DNA of 64,000 bases from Anaerospora hongkongensis (GTDB lineage: Bacteria; Bacillota; Negativicutes; Sporomusales; DSM-15969), in contig NZ_SLUI01000007.1 of NCBI RefSeq assembly GCF_004339805.1, positions 205,061-269,060 on the forward strand, read 5' to 3'. The notes under the pieces are model-generated. The model was not told the DNA's origin, did no database searches, and saw nothing but the letters and a program-made list of their open reading frames with translations. A program made the translations under genes and the position numbers. Shown piece by piece: positions 1 to 10,529 of this stretch. Positions within the stretch are counted from its first letter, which is position 1. The number at the start of each line of letters is the position of its first letter.

Positions 1-2486
1 TCGGTTTCAACAAGACGGCTGATCAGGCGTTTAAGCGGCCGTGCACCGAAGTTGGGATCGTAGCCTTCTTTGGCAAGCAGGGCCAGGGTCTTATTATCCC
101 AAGAGAGACTGATGTTCAATTGTTTTTTGAGCCGCTTGTCCAGACTGTTCAGCAGCATGGCGGCAATTTCGCCAACCTGTCCGCTCGTCAGGGCGTTGAA
201 GACAATAATATCATCGATGCGATTGAGAAACTCAGGCCGGAAGTGATGCTTCATGATTTCCAGAACACGCTCTTTGGCTGCTGCAAACTCATTGTTCAGG
301 ATTTCATGGGAACCAATGTTGGAAGTCATGATAATAACCGTGTTTTTAAAATCTACCGTGCGGCCCTTTCCGTCGGTCAGACGGCCGTCATCAAGAATTT
401 GCAGCAGGACATTAAAGACGTCGTTGTGGGCTTTTTCGACTTCATCCAGGAGAATGACGCTATAGGGGCGGCGGCGAACGGCCTCGGTAAGCTGGCCGCC
501 TTCGTCATATCCCACATAACCAGGCGGGGCGCCAATGAGGCGGGAAACGGTGTGCTTTTCCATGTATTCGCTCATGTCGATGCGAATCATGCTGCGTTCA
601 TCATCAAAGAGCACTTCTGCCAGTGTTTTGGCCAGCTCTGTTTTACCGACACCGGTAGGACCAAGGAAGATGAAGGAGCCGATGGGTCGGTTAGGATCTT
701 TAATACCTGCACGGGCACGGATGACTGCTTCACTGATGGCTGTTACGGCAGCATCCTGGCCGACAACGCGCTTATGGAGCGTGTCTTCCAAATGGGTCAG
801 CTTTTCCCGTTCGCCAGTGAGCAGACGAGTGACAGGAACACCTGTCCAGCGGCTGACAATCTTGGCGATGTCGTCTTCATCGACTTCTTCTTTCAGCATT
901 ACCTTATGGGAGCGTTTTTCCGTCAGCAGCGCCTCTTCATTTTTTAACCGCTGCTCCAATTCCGGGAGGCGGCCGTATTTCAGTTCGGCAAGCCGGTTCA
1001 GATCATAGCTTCTCTCGGCGGCTTCCATTTCGGTACGGACTCCTTCAATCTCCTTTTTGAGATTTCGCAGACGTAAAATACCCTGTTTTTCCATCTGCCA
1101 TTGTGCTTTTAATGAGTCGGCGGCCTGCTTTAAATTAGCAAGCTCTTCGCCAATCCGGTGCAGCTTTTCCGCCGAGGCTGGATCGGCTTCTTTTTTCAGT
1201 GCCTGTTCCTCAATTTCCAACTGCATTACGCGGCGCAGTGAGTCATCCAGCTCACTGGGCATAGAGTCGATTTCTGTACGGAGCTTAGCGGCAGCTTCAT
1301 CAACAAGATCGATTGCTTTGTCCGGCAGGAAGCGGTCGGTAATATACCGGTCGGATAAGACGGCAGCTGCAACAAGGGCCGCATCTTTGATGCGGACGCC
1401 GTGATGAACTTCGTAACGTTCCCGTAAACCCCTTAAGATGGATATGGTGTCTTCTACATCAGGCTGATCAACCATAACAGGTTGAAAGCGGCGTTCCAGG
1501 GCGGTATCTTTTTCAATGTGCTTGCGGTATTCGTTGAGGGTGGTGGCGCCGATGCAGCGAAGTTCGCCTCTGGCAAGCATCGGTTTTAAGATATTGCCGG
1601 CATCCATCGCACCTTCGGCAGCACCGGCACCAACCACGGTATGCAGCTCATCGATGAAAAGAATGATTTTCCCGTCTGATTTTGTTATTTCAGCCAGCAC
1701 GTTTTTCAGACGTTCTTCAAACTCTCCACGGTATTTGGCACCGGCTACCATTGAGCTAAGGTCAAGTGAATAAACCGTTTTGTTTTTTAAGCCTTCCGGA
1801 ACATCACCGGCTATGATCCGGCGGGCGAGGCCTTCGACAATGGCCGTTTTGCCGACGCCCGGTTCTCCAATCAGCACCGGATTATTTTTGGTACGGCGCG
1901 AGAGGATCTCTATTACCCGGCGGATTTCTTCGTCGCGGCCGATTACGGGATCCAGCTTACCGTCGCGTGCCAGGTCGGTCAAATTCCGGCCATATTTGTT
2001 GAGTGCCTGCATGGCCTCTTCCGGATTATCAGAGGTGACCGTTCTGCCACCGCGAAATTCGTTAATAATCCGCAGCATCCGGCTGCGGGACAGGCCTAAT
2101 TCCTTGCAGGCGGTGACAACATCCGCATCGCCGTCTTCCACAATAGCCAGCAGCAGATGCTCGACACTGACATATTCGTCCTTCATAGAGGCCGCCTGGT
2201 TTTCCGCTACTGCCAATACCCGGACCATTGCGGTATTCATGCGCAGTGTCGTATCCTGACCGCGGACGGAAGGAATATTTTTAACGAGCTGCTCCGCTTT
2301 GGCCTGCAGTACATAGGGCTGGATCGCAAATTGGGATAATAGATAAGCAATAATTCCCTCGTTGTCTTTGGCGAGAGCCAGCAGCAGATGGCGGGTAGTT
2401 AATTCCTGGTGGTAGTTGAGCGCTGCAAGCTGCTGGGCTTCCTGCATGGCAGCAGAAGCTTTCTGGGTAAATTTATCTTGAGCCAT
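1..2486 (-). CDS. clpB: ClpB disaggregase, C-terminus cut by window edge
   Basis: ATP-dependent chaperone that threads aggregated proteins through a hexameric ring, working with DnaK in the cytoplasm. Reading the minus strand from an ATG preceded by GGAGGTAACCCAAT gives 828 codons with no stop. Visible in order are the Clp N domain with two repeats, AAA-1 with Walker A GEPGVGKT near residue 205, a coiled-coil middle domain around residues 410-530, and AAA-2 with GPTGVGKT near residue 609 followed by the Clp C-terminal domain. Only about 35 residues at the C-terminus should be missing. It is the last visible gene of a dnaK-dnaJ-clpB run on the same strand, 17 bp after the J-protein gene, so co-transcription is likely. 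No CIRCE element was seen upstream of the run. Confidence 0.96.
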   Translation of the reverse strand, partial: MAQDKFTQKASAAMQEAQQLAALNYHQELTTRHLLLALAKDNEGIIAYLLSQFAIQPYVLQAKAEQLVKNIPSVRGQDTTLRMNTAMVRVLAVAENQAASMKDEYVSVEHLLLAIVEDGDADVVTACKELGLSRSRMLRIINEFRGGRTVTSDNPEEAMQALNKYGRNLTDLARDGKLDPVIGRDEEIRRVIEILSRRTKNNPVLIGEPGVGKTAIVEGLARRIIAGDVPEGLKNKTVYSLDLSSMVAGAKYRGEFEERLKNVLAEITKSDGKIILFIDELHTVVGAGAAEGAMDAGNILKPMLARGELRCIGATTLNEYRKHIEKDTALERRFQPVMVDQPDVEDTISILRGLRERYEVHHGVRIKDAALVAAAVLSDRYITDRFLPDKAIDLVDEAAAKLRTEIDSMPSELDDSLRRVMQLEIEEQALKKEADPASAEKLHRIGEELANLKQAADSLKAQWQMEKQGILRLRNLKKEIEGVRTEMEAAERSYDLNRLAELKYGRLPELEQRLKNEEALLTEKRSHKVMLKEEVDEDDIAKIVSRWTGVPVTRLLTGEREKLTHLEDTLHKRVVGQDAAVTAISEAVIRARAGIKDPNRPIGSFIFLGPTGVGKTELAKTLAEVLFDDERSMIRIDMSEYMEKHTVSRLIGAPPGYVGYDEGGQLTEAVRRRPYSVILLDEVEKAHNDVFNVLLQILDDGRLTDGKGRTVDFKNTVIIMTSNIGSHEILNNEFAAAKERVLEIMKHHFRPEFLNRIDDIIVFNALTSGQVGEIAAMLLNSLDKRLKKQLNISLSWDNKTLALLAKEGYDPNFGARPLKRLISRLVET

Positions 2487-2503
2487 ATTGGGTTACCTCC
2501 CTG

Positions 2504-3517
2504 TTACTGTTTTTTTAGGCGCAGTTCCTGAATTTGCCGGTATAATGACGTTTCCTCTTCCGATAGAACAGCCGGGATATCAATGCGCACTTTGAAATAA
2601 AGATCTCCCCGTGAACCATCTTTTTTAGGCAAGCCCTTACTTCTCAGCCTGAGCTTCTGGCCGTTATGAATTCCTGGCTGCAGCTTAAGCTGTACCTGAC
2701 CATGAGGCGTGGGCACCTGTAGTTTGTCGCCAAGCACGGCTTGTTCCGGAAAAACGGTTAGTTCCGTTTCTAAATCACTGCCGTTTATCTGCCAGCCGCG
2801 AGTGACACCGGCCTTGAGATGCAGATAGAGATCGCCGGGAGGACCGTCACCGTAGCCTTTACCGCCCAGCCCTTTCAGGCGAAGGGTGGCACCGGGGTAG
2901 AGGCCGGCAGGAATGGTTACTTTAACCGTTTTGCTGTCTTCGGTTACGCCCGTTCCGCCGCAGGCATGACAGACTCCCCGCTGTGTGAAACGTTGTCCGC
3001 CGCAAGCCGAACAGGCGTTAGGGACAGCGAGCTGCAGTTCTTTTTCCACACCCCGGATCAGCTCATCTACTGATAAGCTGATCTGAGCATCAATATCTTC
3101 GCCTTTATAAGCCGCAGACCGGTATTGCTGGCCGCTGCCCTGATGAGCTCGGGCAAAATCCTGACCAAAAAACTGGGAGAAAAAATCGCTGAAGCCAAAG
3201 CCGTTAAGATCAAAATCTTGCGGCTGCTGATAACTGTAGTTATAGCCACCACCCATGCCGGAAGGATCAAAGTTAACCTCATCACCGGCTTGCCAGTTCA
3301 TGCCTAGTTTGTCATATTTGGCCCGTTTCTCAGGATCGCCTAAAACTTCGTATGCTTCATTAATTTGTTTAAACTGTTCTTCCGCCTTTGTTTTGGCATC
3401 ACCCTGATGAAGGTCAGGATGATGTTTTCTGGCTAAATGGCGATAGGCTTGTTTGATTTCTTTTTCCGAGGCGCTTTTGCTGACTCCCAGTACCTGGTAG
3501 TAGTCGATGTATTGCAT
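2504..3517 (-). CDS. DnaJ/CbpA-type J-domain co-chaperone with half zinc finger
   Basis: J-domain protein that stimulates DnaK ATPase and delivers substrates. From the ATG at 3517 (preceded by GGCAGGTGATG) it is 337 aa. The J domain occupies residues 1-70 with the HPD triad in KHHPDL; a Gly/Phe-rich segment follows (about 85-125); then a short cysteine region with only two CxxCGG motifs (CSACGG and CHACGG, about residues 167 and 182), and a C-terminal substrate-binding domain. Classical DnaJ has four CxxCxGxG motifs and CbpA has none, so this is intermediate and could hold one zinc. It lies between dnaK and clpB and probably is the dedicated partner of this DnaK copy. Confidence 0.92.
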   Translation of the reverse strand: MQYIDYYQVLGVSKSASEKEIKQAYRHLARKHHPDLHQGDAKTKAEEQFKQINEAYEVLGDPEKRAKYDKLGMNWQAGDEVNFDPSGMGGGYNYSYQQPQDFDLNGFGFSDFFSQFFGQDFARAHQGSGQQYRSAAYKGEDIDAQISLSVDELIRGVEKELQLAVPNACSACGGQRFTQRGVCHACGGTGVTEDSKTVKVTIPAGLYPGATLRLKGLGGKGYGDGPPGDLYLHLKAGVTRGWQINGSDLETELTVFPEQAVLGDKLQVPTPHGQVQLKLQPGIHNGQKLRLRSKGLPKKDGSRGDLYFKVRIDIPAVLSEEETSLYRQIQELRLKKQ

Positions 3518-3556
3518 AAGCATCACCTGCCTATTTCTTTTGGATGCGTTACAGGA

Positions 3557-5428
3557 TTATTCAAATTCAGCATCAATAATATCGTCATGCTGTTTGGAGG
3601 ATGCGTTAGGGCTATGGAACTGATTTTGCTGGTTAGGCTCCGGCTTGCACTGGCAGGCCTGGCTATAAGCCTGCTCCAATTCCTCTTTGAACTGGCGAAG
3701 CGTACTGATGGGAGCAGCTGTCTCCAGCGCCTGTTGAGCCGCTTCCAGGGCAGTTTGTAAACGGCCTGTGACGTGTACCGGCAGTGTGTCGGATTTTTCG
3801 GTGAGCAGGCTTCGGGCCTGGTAGGAGAGCGAGTCCACTTCATTCTTCAATTCAACCTGCTGACGCCGGTTTTTGTCTTCTTCGGCATACTGCCTGGCGT
3901 CAGCCACCATGCGGTCAATGTCTGATTTGTCCAGATTGCTTGAACCGCTGATCGTAATGGATTGTTCCTTGCCGGAGGCGTTATCTTTGGCGCTAACCGT
4001 TAAAATACCGTTCGCATCGATGTCGAATGTTACTTCAATCTGGGGAGTGCCGCGGGGAGCCAGAGGAATGCCGCTTAATTTAAACGTGCCGAGAGTACGG
4101 TTGGCGGTTGCCATTTCCCGTTCACCCTGCAAAACATGGATTTGAACTTCGGCCTGATTATCGTCAGCGGTGCTGAAGATTTGGCTGCGGCGGGCAGGTA
4201 TGGTCGTGTTTCGCTCAATCAGCTTTGTCATGACGCCGCCAAGTGTTTCCAGTCCGAGGGAGAGTGGAGTAACATCGAGCAGGACTACGTCTTTCAGGTC
4301 GCCGCTTAGGACTGCCCCTTGTATGGCAGCTCCTACAGCTACGACTTCATCGGGGTTGACACTCTGGTTGGGTTCCTTGCCGGTCATTGCTTTAACCAGA
4401 CGATGAACGGCCGGTATGCGGGTAGAGCCGCCAACCAGAATGACTTCATCAATATCTTTAGCGGAAAGCTTGGCATCTGACAGCGCTTTTTCCACCGGAA
4501 TCCGGCAGCGCTCCAGCAGTTCCCGGGTTAATTCATCAAATTTTGCCCGTGTAAGCTTGCTTTCCAGATGTTTTGGGCCACTGGCATCGGCTGTAACAAA
4601 AGGCAGGCTAATACTGGTTTCCAGTACGGCCGACAGTTCAATTTTGGCTTTTTCCGCTGCTTCCGTCATTCGCTGAAGGGCTTGCTTGTCCTGTAATAAA
4701 TCGATACCATTATTCTTTTTAAATTCAGCGGCCAGCCAATCGACAATTACTTTGTCAAAATCATCGCCGCCCAGATGGGTATCACCATTCGTCGATTTTA
4801 CTTCAAATACGCCATCGCCCACTTCCAGGACCGATACATCAAATGTTCCACCGCCCAAGTCAAAAACCAGAATCGTTTCATTTTTTTTCTTGTCCAGTCC
4901 ATAGGCAAGGGCGGCGGCGGTCGGTTCATTGATAATTCTCAGCACATTAAGGCCGGCAATTCGACCGGCATCTTTTGTCGCCTGACGCTGTGCATCATTA
5001 AAGTACGCCGGTACCGTGATAACGGCATCGGTTATTTTTTCTCCCAGAAATTTACTGGCATCATCGACCAGTTTACGCAGAACTTGAGCCGATATTTCCT
5101 CAGGTGCATACTGTTTATCGTCTACTGTAAATTTAACAGTATTATCCGGCCCTTGATCCACTTTATAGGGAACCAGTTTCATTTCATCCGTTACTTCATT
5201 AAACCGGCGTCCCATAAACCGTTTGACGGAATAGAAGGTTTTGGTTGGGTTTAAGACAGACTGCCGTTTGGCAAGTTGTCCGACAAGGCGTTCACTATCG
5301 CGGAATGCAACAACTGACGGGGTAGTTCTGCCGCCTTCCACATTTGTAATAACCTCCGGACGTTCTCCCTCGAGTACGGCAATGACTGAATTGGTAGTAC
5401 CTAAATCAATACCCACTACTTTTCCCAT
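3557..5428 (-). CDS. dnaK: Hsp70 chaperone DnaK
   Basis: Cytoplasmic ATP-driven chaperone. The 623-aa protein begins [14 protein letters not shown], has the ATPase motifs [22 protein letters not shown] and [10 protein letters not shown], a complete substrate-binding domain, and a C-terminal tail ending DDIIDAEFE, close to the usual length. The start has a clear GGAGG 8 nt upstream. Unlike the classical hrcA-grpE-dnaK-dnaJ operon, no grpE or hrcA is next to it; instead it is followed by a reduced-zinc-finger J protein and clpB. This suggests a second stress-dedicated Hsp70 system, with the primary grpE-linked copy elsewhere; that second copy is not visible here. Confidence 0.97.
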   Translation of the reverse strand: MGKVVGIDLGTTNSVIAVLEGERPEVITNVEGGRTTPSVVAFRDSERLVGQLAKRQSVLNPTKTFYSVKRFMGRRFNEVTDEMKLVPYKVDQGPDNTVKFTVDDKQYAPEEISAQVLRKLVDDASKFLGEKITDAVITVPAYFNDAQRQATKDAGRIAGLNVLRIINEPTAAALAYGLDKKKNETILVFDLGGGTFDVSVLEVGDGVFEVKSTNGDTHLGGDDFDKVIVDWLAAEFKKNNGIDLLQDKQALQRMTEAAEKAKIELSAVLETSISLPFVTADASGPKHLESKLTRAKFDELTRELLERCRIPVEKALSDAKLSAKDIDEVILVGGSTRIPAVHRLVKAMTGKEPNQSVNPDEVVAVGAAIQGAVLSGDLKDVVLLDVTPLSLGLETLGGVMTKLIERNTTIPARRSQIFSTADDNQAEVQIHVLQGEREMATANRTLGTFKLSGIPLAPRGTPQIEVTFDIDANGILTVSAKDNASGKEQSITISGSSNLDKSDIDRMVADARQYAEEDKNRRQQVELKNEVDSLSYQARSLLTEKSDTLPVHVTGRLQTALEAAQQALETAAPISTLRQFKEELEQAYSQACQCKPEPNQQNQFHSPNASSKQHDDIIDAEFE

Positions 5429-5768
5429 AATTTGTGCCTCCTTTAACCTTGTTCTGGATTTAATTAATCTCTAATTCAATATTAACAGATAATAAATATC
5501 AACGAAAAGTCAGACATATAATGGAAAGAGGCAAATTTAGTCAAATTATCTCGTTTTTATAGGAAAATATCTCAGTTACGCAGCATAGCTATTTATTTTG
5601 ACTTTTTGACCTTATATATCTATTTTTTCTTTTTTTCGACTCGCTTATTCCTAAATATAAGCTGGCTTTGTAAAGATAAGCGGCTCATAGAGGGTTTAGT
5701 TCACTTTTGGCAAAGTAGTAATATAACAGGAACGCAGCTCTTGCTTGCGGTTAAAGGAGGAGACGGAT
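5429..5768. other. AT-rich intergenic region between dnaK and HD gene
   Basis: This 340-bp stretch separates the divergent dnaK operon and the HD hydrolase. It is strongly AT-rich and presumably carries both promoters. I looked for a CIRCE inverted repeat (TTAGCACTC-N9-GAGTGCTAA) and found none, so HrcA control is not supported. TTGACT/TTGACC-like hexamers near 5596-5612 could be a promoter for the plus-strand gene, but no convincing -10 pairing was found. Confidence 0.4.
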
Positions 5769-6365
5769 TTGAACAGAGAAAGGCTGGTAAGGCAAATCGA
5801 ATTCATTGTTCAGATAGACAAGTTAAAGCAGATTACAAGGCAGAATGTTCTTATTGGCTGCCCCCGGCAGGAAAATGATGCGGAACATTCGTGGCATTTG
5901 GCAATGATGGCTGTTTTGCTGTCTGAATACGCTGAGGCGAAGAAATTGGATATTCTTAGAGTTGTGAAGATGGTACTGATTCATGACCTGGTAGAGATTG
6001 ATGCAGGCGATACTTTTTGCTATGATGAAGCGGCCAATCTTGATAAACAGGAGCGGGAAGAAAAAGCGGCCAAGCGGCTGTTTGCTGTTTTGCCGGCTGA
6101 TCAAGAGGAAGAGCTTTGGCAATTATGGCAGGAATTTGAAAAAATGCAATCACCGGAGGCACGCTTTGCAGCCTGTCTTGACAGGCTGCAGCCGCTCTTG
6201 CTGAACTGGCGTACACAGGGACATACCTGGCAAAAGCCGGGCGTAACAAAAGCAAAAGTGATTAAGCGCAATGAACTTCTGGCAAGTGTAGCCCCATCTC
6301 TGTGGGAATATGCCGGCGAAATTATTGATGCCTGTGTGGCTGCCGGTCTACTCAAAGAAGCATGA
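5769..6365 (+). CDS. HD-domain hydrolase (COG1896/YfbR-like)
   Basis: Predicted metal-dependent phosphohydrolase, 198 aa from a TTG start that sits 6 nt after GGAGGA. The HD signature is visible: an N-terminal EHSWHLAMM helix gives the first His, LIHDLVEIDAGD gives the His-Asp pair and following Asp, and a later Asp occurs in ACLDRLQP. This arrangement is that of HD_3/YfbR-like nucleotidases, but substrate cannot be read from sequence. It stands alone between the divergent dnaK operon and a strong terminator. A second, different YfbR-type protein occurs at 25663. Confidence 0.85.
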   Translation: MNRERLVRQIEFIVQIDKLKQITRQNVLIGCPRQENDAEHSWHLAMMAVLLSEYAEAKKLDILRVVKMVLIHDLVEIDAGDTFCYDEAANLDKQEREEKAAKRLFAVLPADQEEELWQLWQEFEKMQSPEARFAACLDRLQPLLLNWRTQGHTWQKPGVTKAKVIKRNELLASVAPSLWEYAGEIIDACVAAGLLKEA

Positions 6366-6378
6366 TTCAGTTGTATTG

Positions 6379-6424
6379 AAAAGGGTGTCGCAAACGCTTT
6401 GAAAAGCAAATGCGACACCCTTTT
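6379..6424. terminator. Bidirectional intrinsic terminator
   Basis: A 14-bp perfect stem (AAAAGGGTGTCGCA pairing with TGCGACACCCTTTT) with an 18-nt loop, A-rich on one side and T-rich on the other, lies between the HD gene and the convergent LysR gene, so it can stop transcription from both sides. A hairpin of very similar sequence is at 22191-22244. Confidence 0.9.
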
Positions 6425-6463
6425 CTTGCATGTTCAGGCAGCAGGGGGGCAAAAAAGAAGTAG

Positions 6464-7360
6464 TTAATGAGCCTTGATAGCATCCAGAAATATGGCAACT
6501 AAAGGGTTAGGATTTGCTTCTTTCCAGGCAATCACCCGTTCAACCCGGTAATCATAATTGGCTATTTCCACAAACCGGACATTTGGCCCGGCGAAAGCCT
6601 CAGTATGCTGCGCGAGTATGGTAATACCAATTCCTGTTTCCACTAACAGCAGCAGCGTTTCCAGCACCGGTGTTTCGCAGACAATATTGGGAGAAAAGCC
6701 ATGAGCTGTACAAAGCCGTTCCATATGGTCAAAATTGGGTGCTTCATCGCGTGAAATGATGACAAAAGGCTCATGAGCCACTTCCTGCAGACTAATTTTA
6801 TCTTTCACGGCAAGGGGATGTTCAACAGGCAGTACAAAGCACATGGGGCGGGACTGTGGATAGAAGGGGCAGATTCGCCAGTTAATCCCGGAGGTCTCAT
6901 GGAGGCCATAGGAAAAGGTAAAGGCAATATCCACATCACCCCGCTCCAAAGCCTGGCTGAGCGGGGTCATATTGTAACGGAGCAGCGATAGTTTAATTCC
7001 GCTATGCTTACTATGAAATTGTTTAATAAAGGAGGGCAGCTTATCTTTTTCCTGTTCCATCGAGCCGGTGAAACCTATTCTGAGAATGCCGATACCGCCG
7101 GAGGCGGCCAGATGGGCCCGGCTGATCGCTTCTTCAGATTTTGCAACAATCTCAGTAGCGTATTTTAATAATTCCCTGCCGGCTGCTGTCAATTGAACGG
7201 AGCGGGTATTGCGGACGAAAAGCTTTAGCCCGATTCGTGTTTCCAAATCGGCAATTTGCTTGCTGATTGCTGATTGATCCAGGTGAGCCTCTTTAGCGGC
7301 AGCCGTGAAATTTAAATGTTTGGCAACCATGCTGAAATAGCGTAACTGACGGATGTCCAT
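6464..7360 (-). CDS. LysR-family transcriptional regulator
   Basis: 298-aa LTTR. The N-terminal winged HTH is clear in residues 1-60 (LNFTAAAKEAHLDQSAISKQ), followed by a linker helix and a periplasmic-binding-like effector domain of typical length. It is divergent from the phosphotransbutyrylase / 2-oxoacid oxidoreductase operon that starts at 7568, and a palindrome TCACT-GTA-AGTGA lies in the shared 207-bp spacer, so control of that operon is the simplest inference. The effector is unknown; a branched-chain 2-oxoacid or acyl-CoA related molecule is plausible from context only. Confidence 0.93.
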   Translation of the reverse strand: MDIRQLRYFSMVAKHLNFTAAAKEAHLDQSAISKQIADLETRIGLKLFVRNTRSVQLTAAGRELLKYATEIVAKSEEAISRAHLAASGGIGILRIGFTGSMEQEKDKLPSFIKQFHSKHSGIKLSLLRYNMTPLSQALERGDVDIAFTFSYGLHETSGINWRICPFYPQSRPMCFVLPVEHPLAVKDKISLQEVAHEPFVIISRDEAPNFDHMERLCTAHGFSPNIVCETPVLETLLLLVETGIGITILAQHTEAFAGPNVRFVEIANYDYRVERVIAWKEANPNPLVAIFLDAIKAH

Positions 7361-7470
7361 GGCTCCTCCTCAAGTGCTCTCTAATTAACAAAATTATACA
7401 ACAATTTACGCAAACAAGCTACAGCTGAGATTGCAGAAGCGGGCAGGACTTGATTAATGCCATTTATTAC

Positions 7471-7483
7471 TCACTGTAAGTGA
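7471..7483. promoter_or_regulatory. Candidate LysR operator
   Basis: A perfect 5-3-5 inverted repeat (TCACT GTA AGTGA) sits about 110 bp from the LysR start and 85 bp from the operon start. Position and symmetry fit an LTTR recognition site; binding is an inference. Confidence 0.4.
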
Positions 7484-7567
7484 AATGCCGCCTTTCTCAA
7501 GCAGCGGCAGGGCAACTACAATTAGAATAGAGCGAATAGTTTAACTAATAGGTAGGAGGAAACTGGT

Positions 7568-8497
7568 GTGCTCAAAAGCTTTCAGGATGTATTAGCTCAG
7601 GCGAAGGAAGCGGGCAGGAATGTCACGATTGCTGTGGCAGCGGCACAGGACCGCGATGTGCTGCAGGCTGTTAAAGCTGCTCAGGAGCTTGGTCTGGCCA
7701 GGGCGATTCTTGTAGGGGATGCGGCTGCTATCCGGCTATTAATGACCGAGCTTGCTCTGGACCCGGCAACCACTATTGTTGACGAACCAGATATGAATAA
7801 AGTAGGTTTGGCAGCGGTTGCCCTAATCAGGCAAGGCCGGGCACAAGTGCTGATGAAGGGACTGCTGAACAGCAAGGACTTTTTGCAGGCGGTACTGCAT
7901 GGGCAGGAAGGTCTGCGCACCGGCCGGCTGCTTAGTCACCTGGCTTGTCTGGAAATTCCGGGAGAAGAGCAACTGATGTTTTTTAGTGATGGGGGAATGA
8001 ATATTGCCCCTACACTGGCTGAAAAAAAAGACATTCTGCTGAATTCCCTGTTGGCGCTGCACAGTATCGGTATACGCTGCCCGAAAGTTGCCCTGCTTAC
8101 CGCCAATGAATTAGTGAATCCCAAGATGCCGGCGACTGTAGATGCTCAGGTGCTGGCAGCATTGAATGAAGAGGCGGCTTTTCCTGCCTGTATACTGGAA
8201 GGACCGATTGCAATGGATGTGGCATTGAGCCCCGAGGCGGGCAGGCATAAGGGAATTGCCAGTAAAATAGCCGGATCGGTCGATTTGTTTCTTGTTCCCA
8301 ATATTGAAACAGGCAATGCTGTAACGAAAACGATTATTCATTTTGCCAGGGCTAAAATGGCTGGTATTATTTTAGGCGCAACGAATCCTATTGTCATGAC
8401 ATCCCGTGCTGAGACACAGGAAGGCAAACTATACTCTATTGCGCTGGCCTGTATTGCGGCCGGCAGCACGCTAAAAGGCGGTGGCGAATATGCCTAA
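7568..8497 (+). CDS. ptb: Phosphate butyryltransferase-type acyltransferase
   Basis: Converts an acyl-CoA and phosphate to acyl phosphate plus CoA. The 309-aa protein has the PTA/PTB fold signatures (AILVGDAA, LMKGLLNSKDFL, IEGPIAMDVALSPEA-like segment read as LEGPIAMDVAL, LVPNIETGNAVTK) and the length of butyrate-type rather than acetate-type enzymes. Its stop overlaps the start of a ferredoxin gene, followed by three 2-oxoacid:ferredoxin oxidoreductase subunits. Together they can oxidise a branched 2-oxoacid to acyl-CoA and then to acyl phosphate. The kinase (Buk) needed to make ATP is not in this operon. Confidence 0.92.
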   Translation: MLKSFQDVLAQAKEAGRNVTIAVAAAQDRDVLQAVKAAQELGLARAILVGDAAAIRLLMTELALDPATTIVDEPDMNKVGLAAVALIRQGRAQVLMKGLLNSKDFLQAVLHGQEGLRTGRLLSHLACLEIPGEEQLMFFSDGGMNIAPTLAEKKDILLNSLLALHSIGIRCPKVALLTANELVNPKMPATVDAQVLAALNEEAAFPACILEGPIAMDVALSPEAGRHKGIASKIAGSVDLFLVPNIETGNAVTKTIIHFARAKMAGIILGATNPIVMTSRAETQEGKLYSIALACIAAGSTLKGGGEYA

Positions 8498-8693
8498 AGT
8501 CGAGATTGAGGCTGAACGCTGTAAAAGCTGCGGCATCTGCCTGACAGTCTGCCCCAGGAAAGTACTGAAGATTGGCAGCAAGGCCAATTCAAAGGGGTAT
8601 TATTTTGTTGAGGCTGCTCAGCCTGATGCCTGTATTGGCTGTGCCTTATGCGGCATGGTATGTCCCGATATTGCCTTAAAGATTTACAAATAG
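8490..8693 (+). CDS. 2x[4Fe-4S] ferredoxin subunit of 2-oxoacid oxidoreductase
   Basis: A 67-aa ferredoxin (delta) subunit with two motifs, CKSCGICLTVCP and CIGCALCGMVCP, each a CxxCxxCxxxCP cluster ligand set. The ATG at 8490 lies inside the last codons of ptb after GGCGGTGG, implying translational coupling. It should carry electrons from the TPP catalytic unit encoded at 8716-11056 to cytosolic ferredoxin. Gene order delta-alpha-beta-gamma is that of VOR/KOR operons. Confidence 0.93.
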   Translation: MPKVEIEAERCKSCGICLTVCPRKVLKIGSKANSKGYYFVEAAQPDACIGCALCGMVCPDIALKIYK

Positions 8694-8715
8694 CAGGAAG
8701 AAAGGAGCATCCCTC

Positions 8716-9777
8716 ATGGATAAGCAGTTGCTGAAAGGAAATGAAGCGATTGCCGAAGCGGCGATCCGCGCAGGCTGCAAGCTGTTTTTTGGTTATCCCA
8801 TTACTCCTTCTACGGAAATTATTGAATACTTGTCAAAGCATATGCCTGAAACAGGCGGAACGGTACTGCAGGGTGAGGATGAGATTGCGTCTATTAATAT
8901 GTGCTATGGTGCAGCCTGTACAGGAGTGCGGGTGATGACGGCTTCGTCCAGTCCCGGCTTCAGTCTGAAACAGGAAGGGATGTCGTACCTGGCAGCGGCC
9001 GAACTACCGGCAGTTGTGGTTAATATTAACCGCAATGGTCCTGGACTGGGCGGGCTGGGACCGAACCAGGGTGATTATTTTCAATGTACCAAGGGCGGTG
9101 GTCACGGTGATTATAAGGTTATCGTACTGGCGCCATCCCGTGGACAGGAAATGTACGATTATACAATGGAAGCCTTTGAATTAGCGGATCAGTACCGTAC
9201 GCCGGTTATCATACTAGCTGACGGGATGCTGGGGCAGACAATGGAGCCTATCGTCTGTAAAGAACGCTTGACTTCTCAGCTGCCAGTCAAAGACTGGGTT
9301 ACCGACGGTTGTGAAGGACGAAAAAAACGCAAAATTGCCATGTACAACCTTACGAATGAAGCAGGCGAGGCTGCTGCAGCTTCTTTGCAGGAAAAATTCT
9401 GCCGTATGAGAGAGACTGAGCAGCGGTGGGAAAATTATCATGCCGATGATGCCGAATACCTGCTTGTTGCTTACGGAACCGCAGGCCGTGTGGCGAAAAG
9501 TGCTGTTCAGCTTGCCCGTCGGCAAGGTATTAAACTGGGGTTGATCCGCCCAATTACGCTGTGGCCCTTTCCTGACAAAGCATTTGCCCGGCTGGACGGG
9601 GTTAAAGGCATTATGACGGTTGAGTTGAATGCCGGGCAAATGATTGAAGACGTTAAGCTGGCAGTTAACTGTTCTGTGCCGGTAAAACTCCATAACCGGT
9701 TAGGCGGGATGTTGTTGAGTGAAAACGCTATTCTGAGACGTTTTGGCGAACTTTTTCAACTGGAGGTTGAAGTGTAA
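8716..9777 (+). CDS. 2-oxoacid:ferredoxin oxidoreductase alpha subunit (VorB/KorA type)
   Basis: 353-aa subunit with the pyruvate-ferredoxin-oxidoreductase domain I signatures: GNEAIAEAAIRAGC, GYPITPSTEI and the TASSSPGFSLKQEG segment. The pattern is the branched-chain/2-oxoglutarate (VOR/KOR) type. It oxidatively decarboxylates 2-oxoacids to acyl-CoA with reduction of ferredoxin together with the beta subunit. The stop codon overlaps the start of the beta gene by one base. The adjoining ptb favours 3-methyl-2-oxobutanoate or similar over 2-oxoglutarate, as inference. Confidence 0.94.
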   Translation: MDKQLLKGNEAIAEAAIRAGCKLFFGYPITPSTEIIEYLSKHMPETGGTVLQGEDEIASINMCYGAACTGVRVMTASSSPGFSLKQEGMSYLAAAELPAVVVNINRNGPGLGGLGPNQGDYFQCTKGGGHGDYKVIVLAPSRGQEMYDYTMEAFELADQYRTPVIILADGMLGQTMEPIVCKERLTSQLPVKDWVTDGCEGRKKRKIAMYNLTNEAGEAAAASLQEKFCRMRETEQRWENYHADDAEYLLVAYGTAGRVAKSAVQLARRQGIKLGLIRPITLWPFPDKAFARLDGVKGIMTVELNAGQMIEDVKLAVNCSVPVKLHNRLGGMLLSENAILRRFGELFQLEVEV

Positions 9778-10529
9778 TGGAAAAGATATTTGACAGACCA
9801 AAAGGGCTGACGGATGTTCCTTTTCATTACTGCCCTGGCTGTACTCATGGAATTATTCATCGCCTGCTGGGGGAAGTGCTTGAGGAACTGGATATCATTG
9901 AAACGACAATTGGTGTTGCCCCTGTTGGCTGCTCTGGTTTTATGCTGGACATGGTCAGCTGTGACATGGTAGGCGGAGCTCATGGCCGTGCCCAGGCGAT
10001 CGCTACCGGGATTAAGCGGTCGAGGCCTGACCGCATTGTTTTTACGTACCAGGGGGACGGCGATATTGCAGCGATTGGAATGTCTCATGCTGTTCATACG
10101 GCCGCGCGGGGTGAAAAAATAACGACAATCATGGTGAACAATGCCGTGTTCGGCATGACCGGTGGGCAGATGGCGCCTACCACGCTTGGCGGTCAGATTA
10201 CTACTACCAGTCCCTACGGACGGGATAATCTGTTTTCCGGCCCGCCGATTGACCTGCCTAAGACAATTGCTACACTTGACGGCGCAGTTTATGTAGCGGC
10301 AGGTTCTGTGGACTCGCCGAAACGGATTATTGAAACAAAAAGAATGCTGAAAAAAGCGTTTCAGGTACAACAGCAGGGGTTAGGCTTTTCCTTTGTCAGC
10401 ATTTTATCAACCTGCCCATCCAATTGGGGGCTGTCACCGGTAGACAGCCTGAAGTGGCTGCGAGATAATATGATTCCCGTTTATCAGCTGGGAGAACTTA
10501 AAGTGGCGGAGGAGGTTAAGGCCCTATGA
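9777..10529 (+). CDS. 2-oxoacid:ferredoxin oxidoreductase beta subunit, TPP-binding
   Basis: 250-aa beta subunit. The N-terminal CPGCTHG and later GDGDIAAIG...VNNAVFGMTGGQ form the TPP/Mg binding motif (GDG-X about 25-N), and CGS-like VGCSGF is present. It completes the catalytic core with the alpha subunit. Its TGA overlaps the next ATG (ATGA), another sign of tight coupling. Confidence 0.95.
   Translation: MEKIFDRPKGLTDVPFHYCPGCTHGIIHRLLGEVLEELDIIETTIGVAPVGCSGFMLDMVSCDMVGGAHGRAQAIATGIKRSRPDRIVFTYQGDGDIAAIGMSHAVHTAARGEKITTIMVNNAVFGMTGGQMAPTTLGGQITTTSPYGRDNLFSGPPIDLPKTIATLDGAVYVAAGSVDSPKRIIETKRMLKKAFQVQQQGLGFSFVSILSTCPSNWGLSPVDSLKWLRDNMIPVYQLGELKVAEEVKAL

Noticed and set aside
120-2339. Long plus-strand frames opposite clpB
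   Set aside because: Antisense shadows: the minus strand encodes a full ClpB with all motifs.
3873-5254. Plus-strand frames opposite dnaK
   Set aside because: Antisense shadows of a protein with clear Hsp70 motifs.
5429-5768. CIRCE element upstream of dnaK
   Set aside because: Searched on both strands; no TTAGCACTC/GAGTGCTAA arms present.
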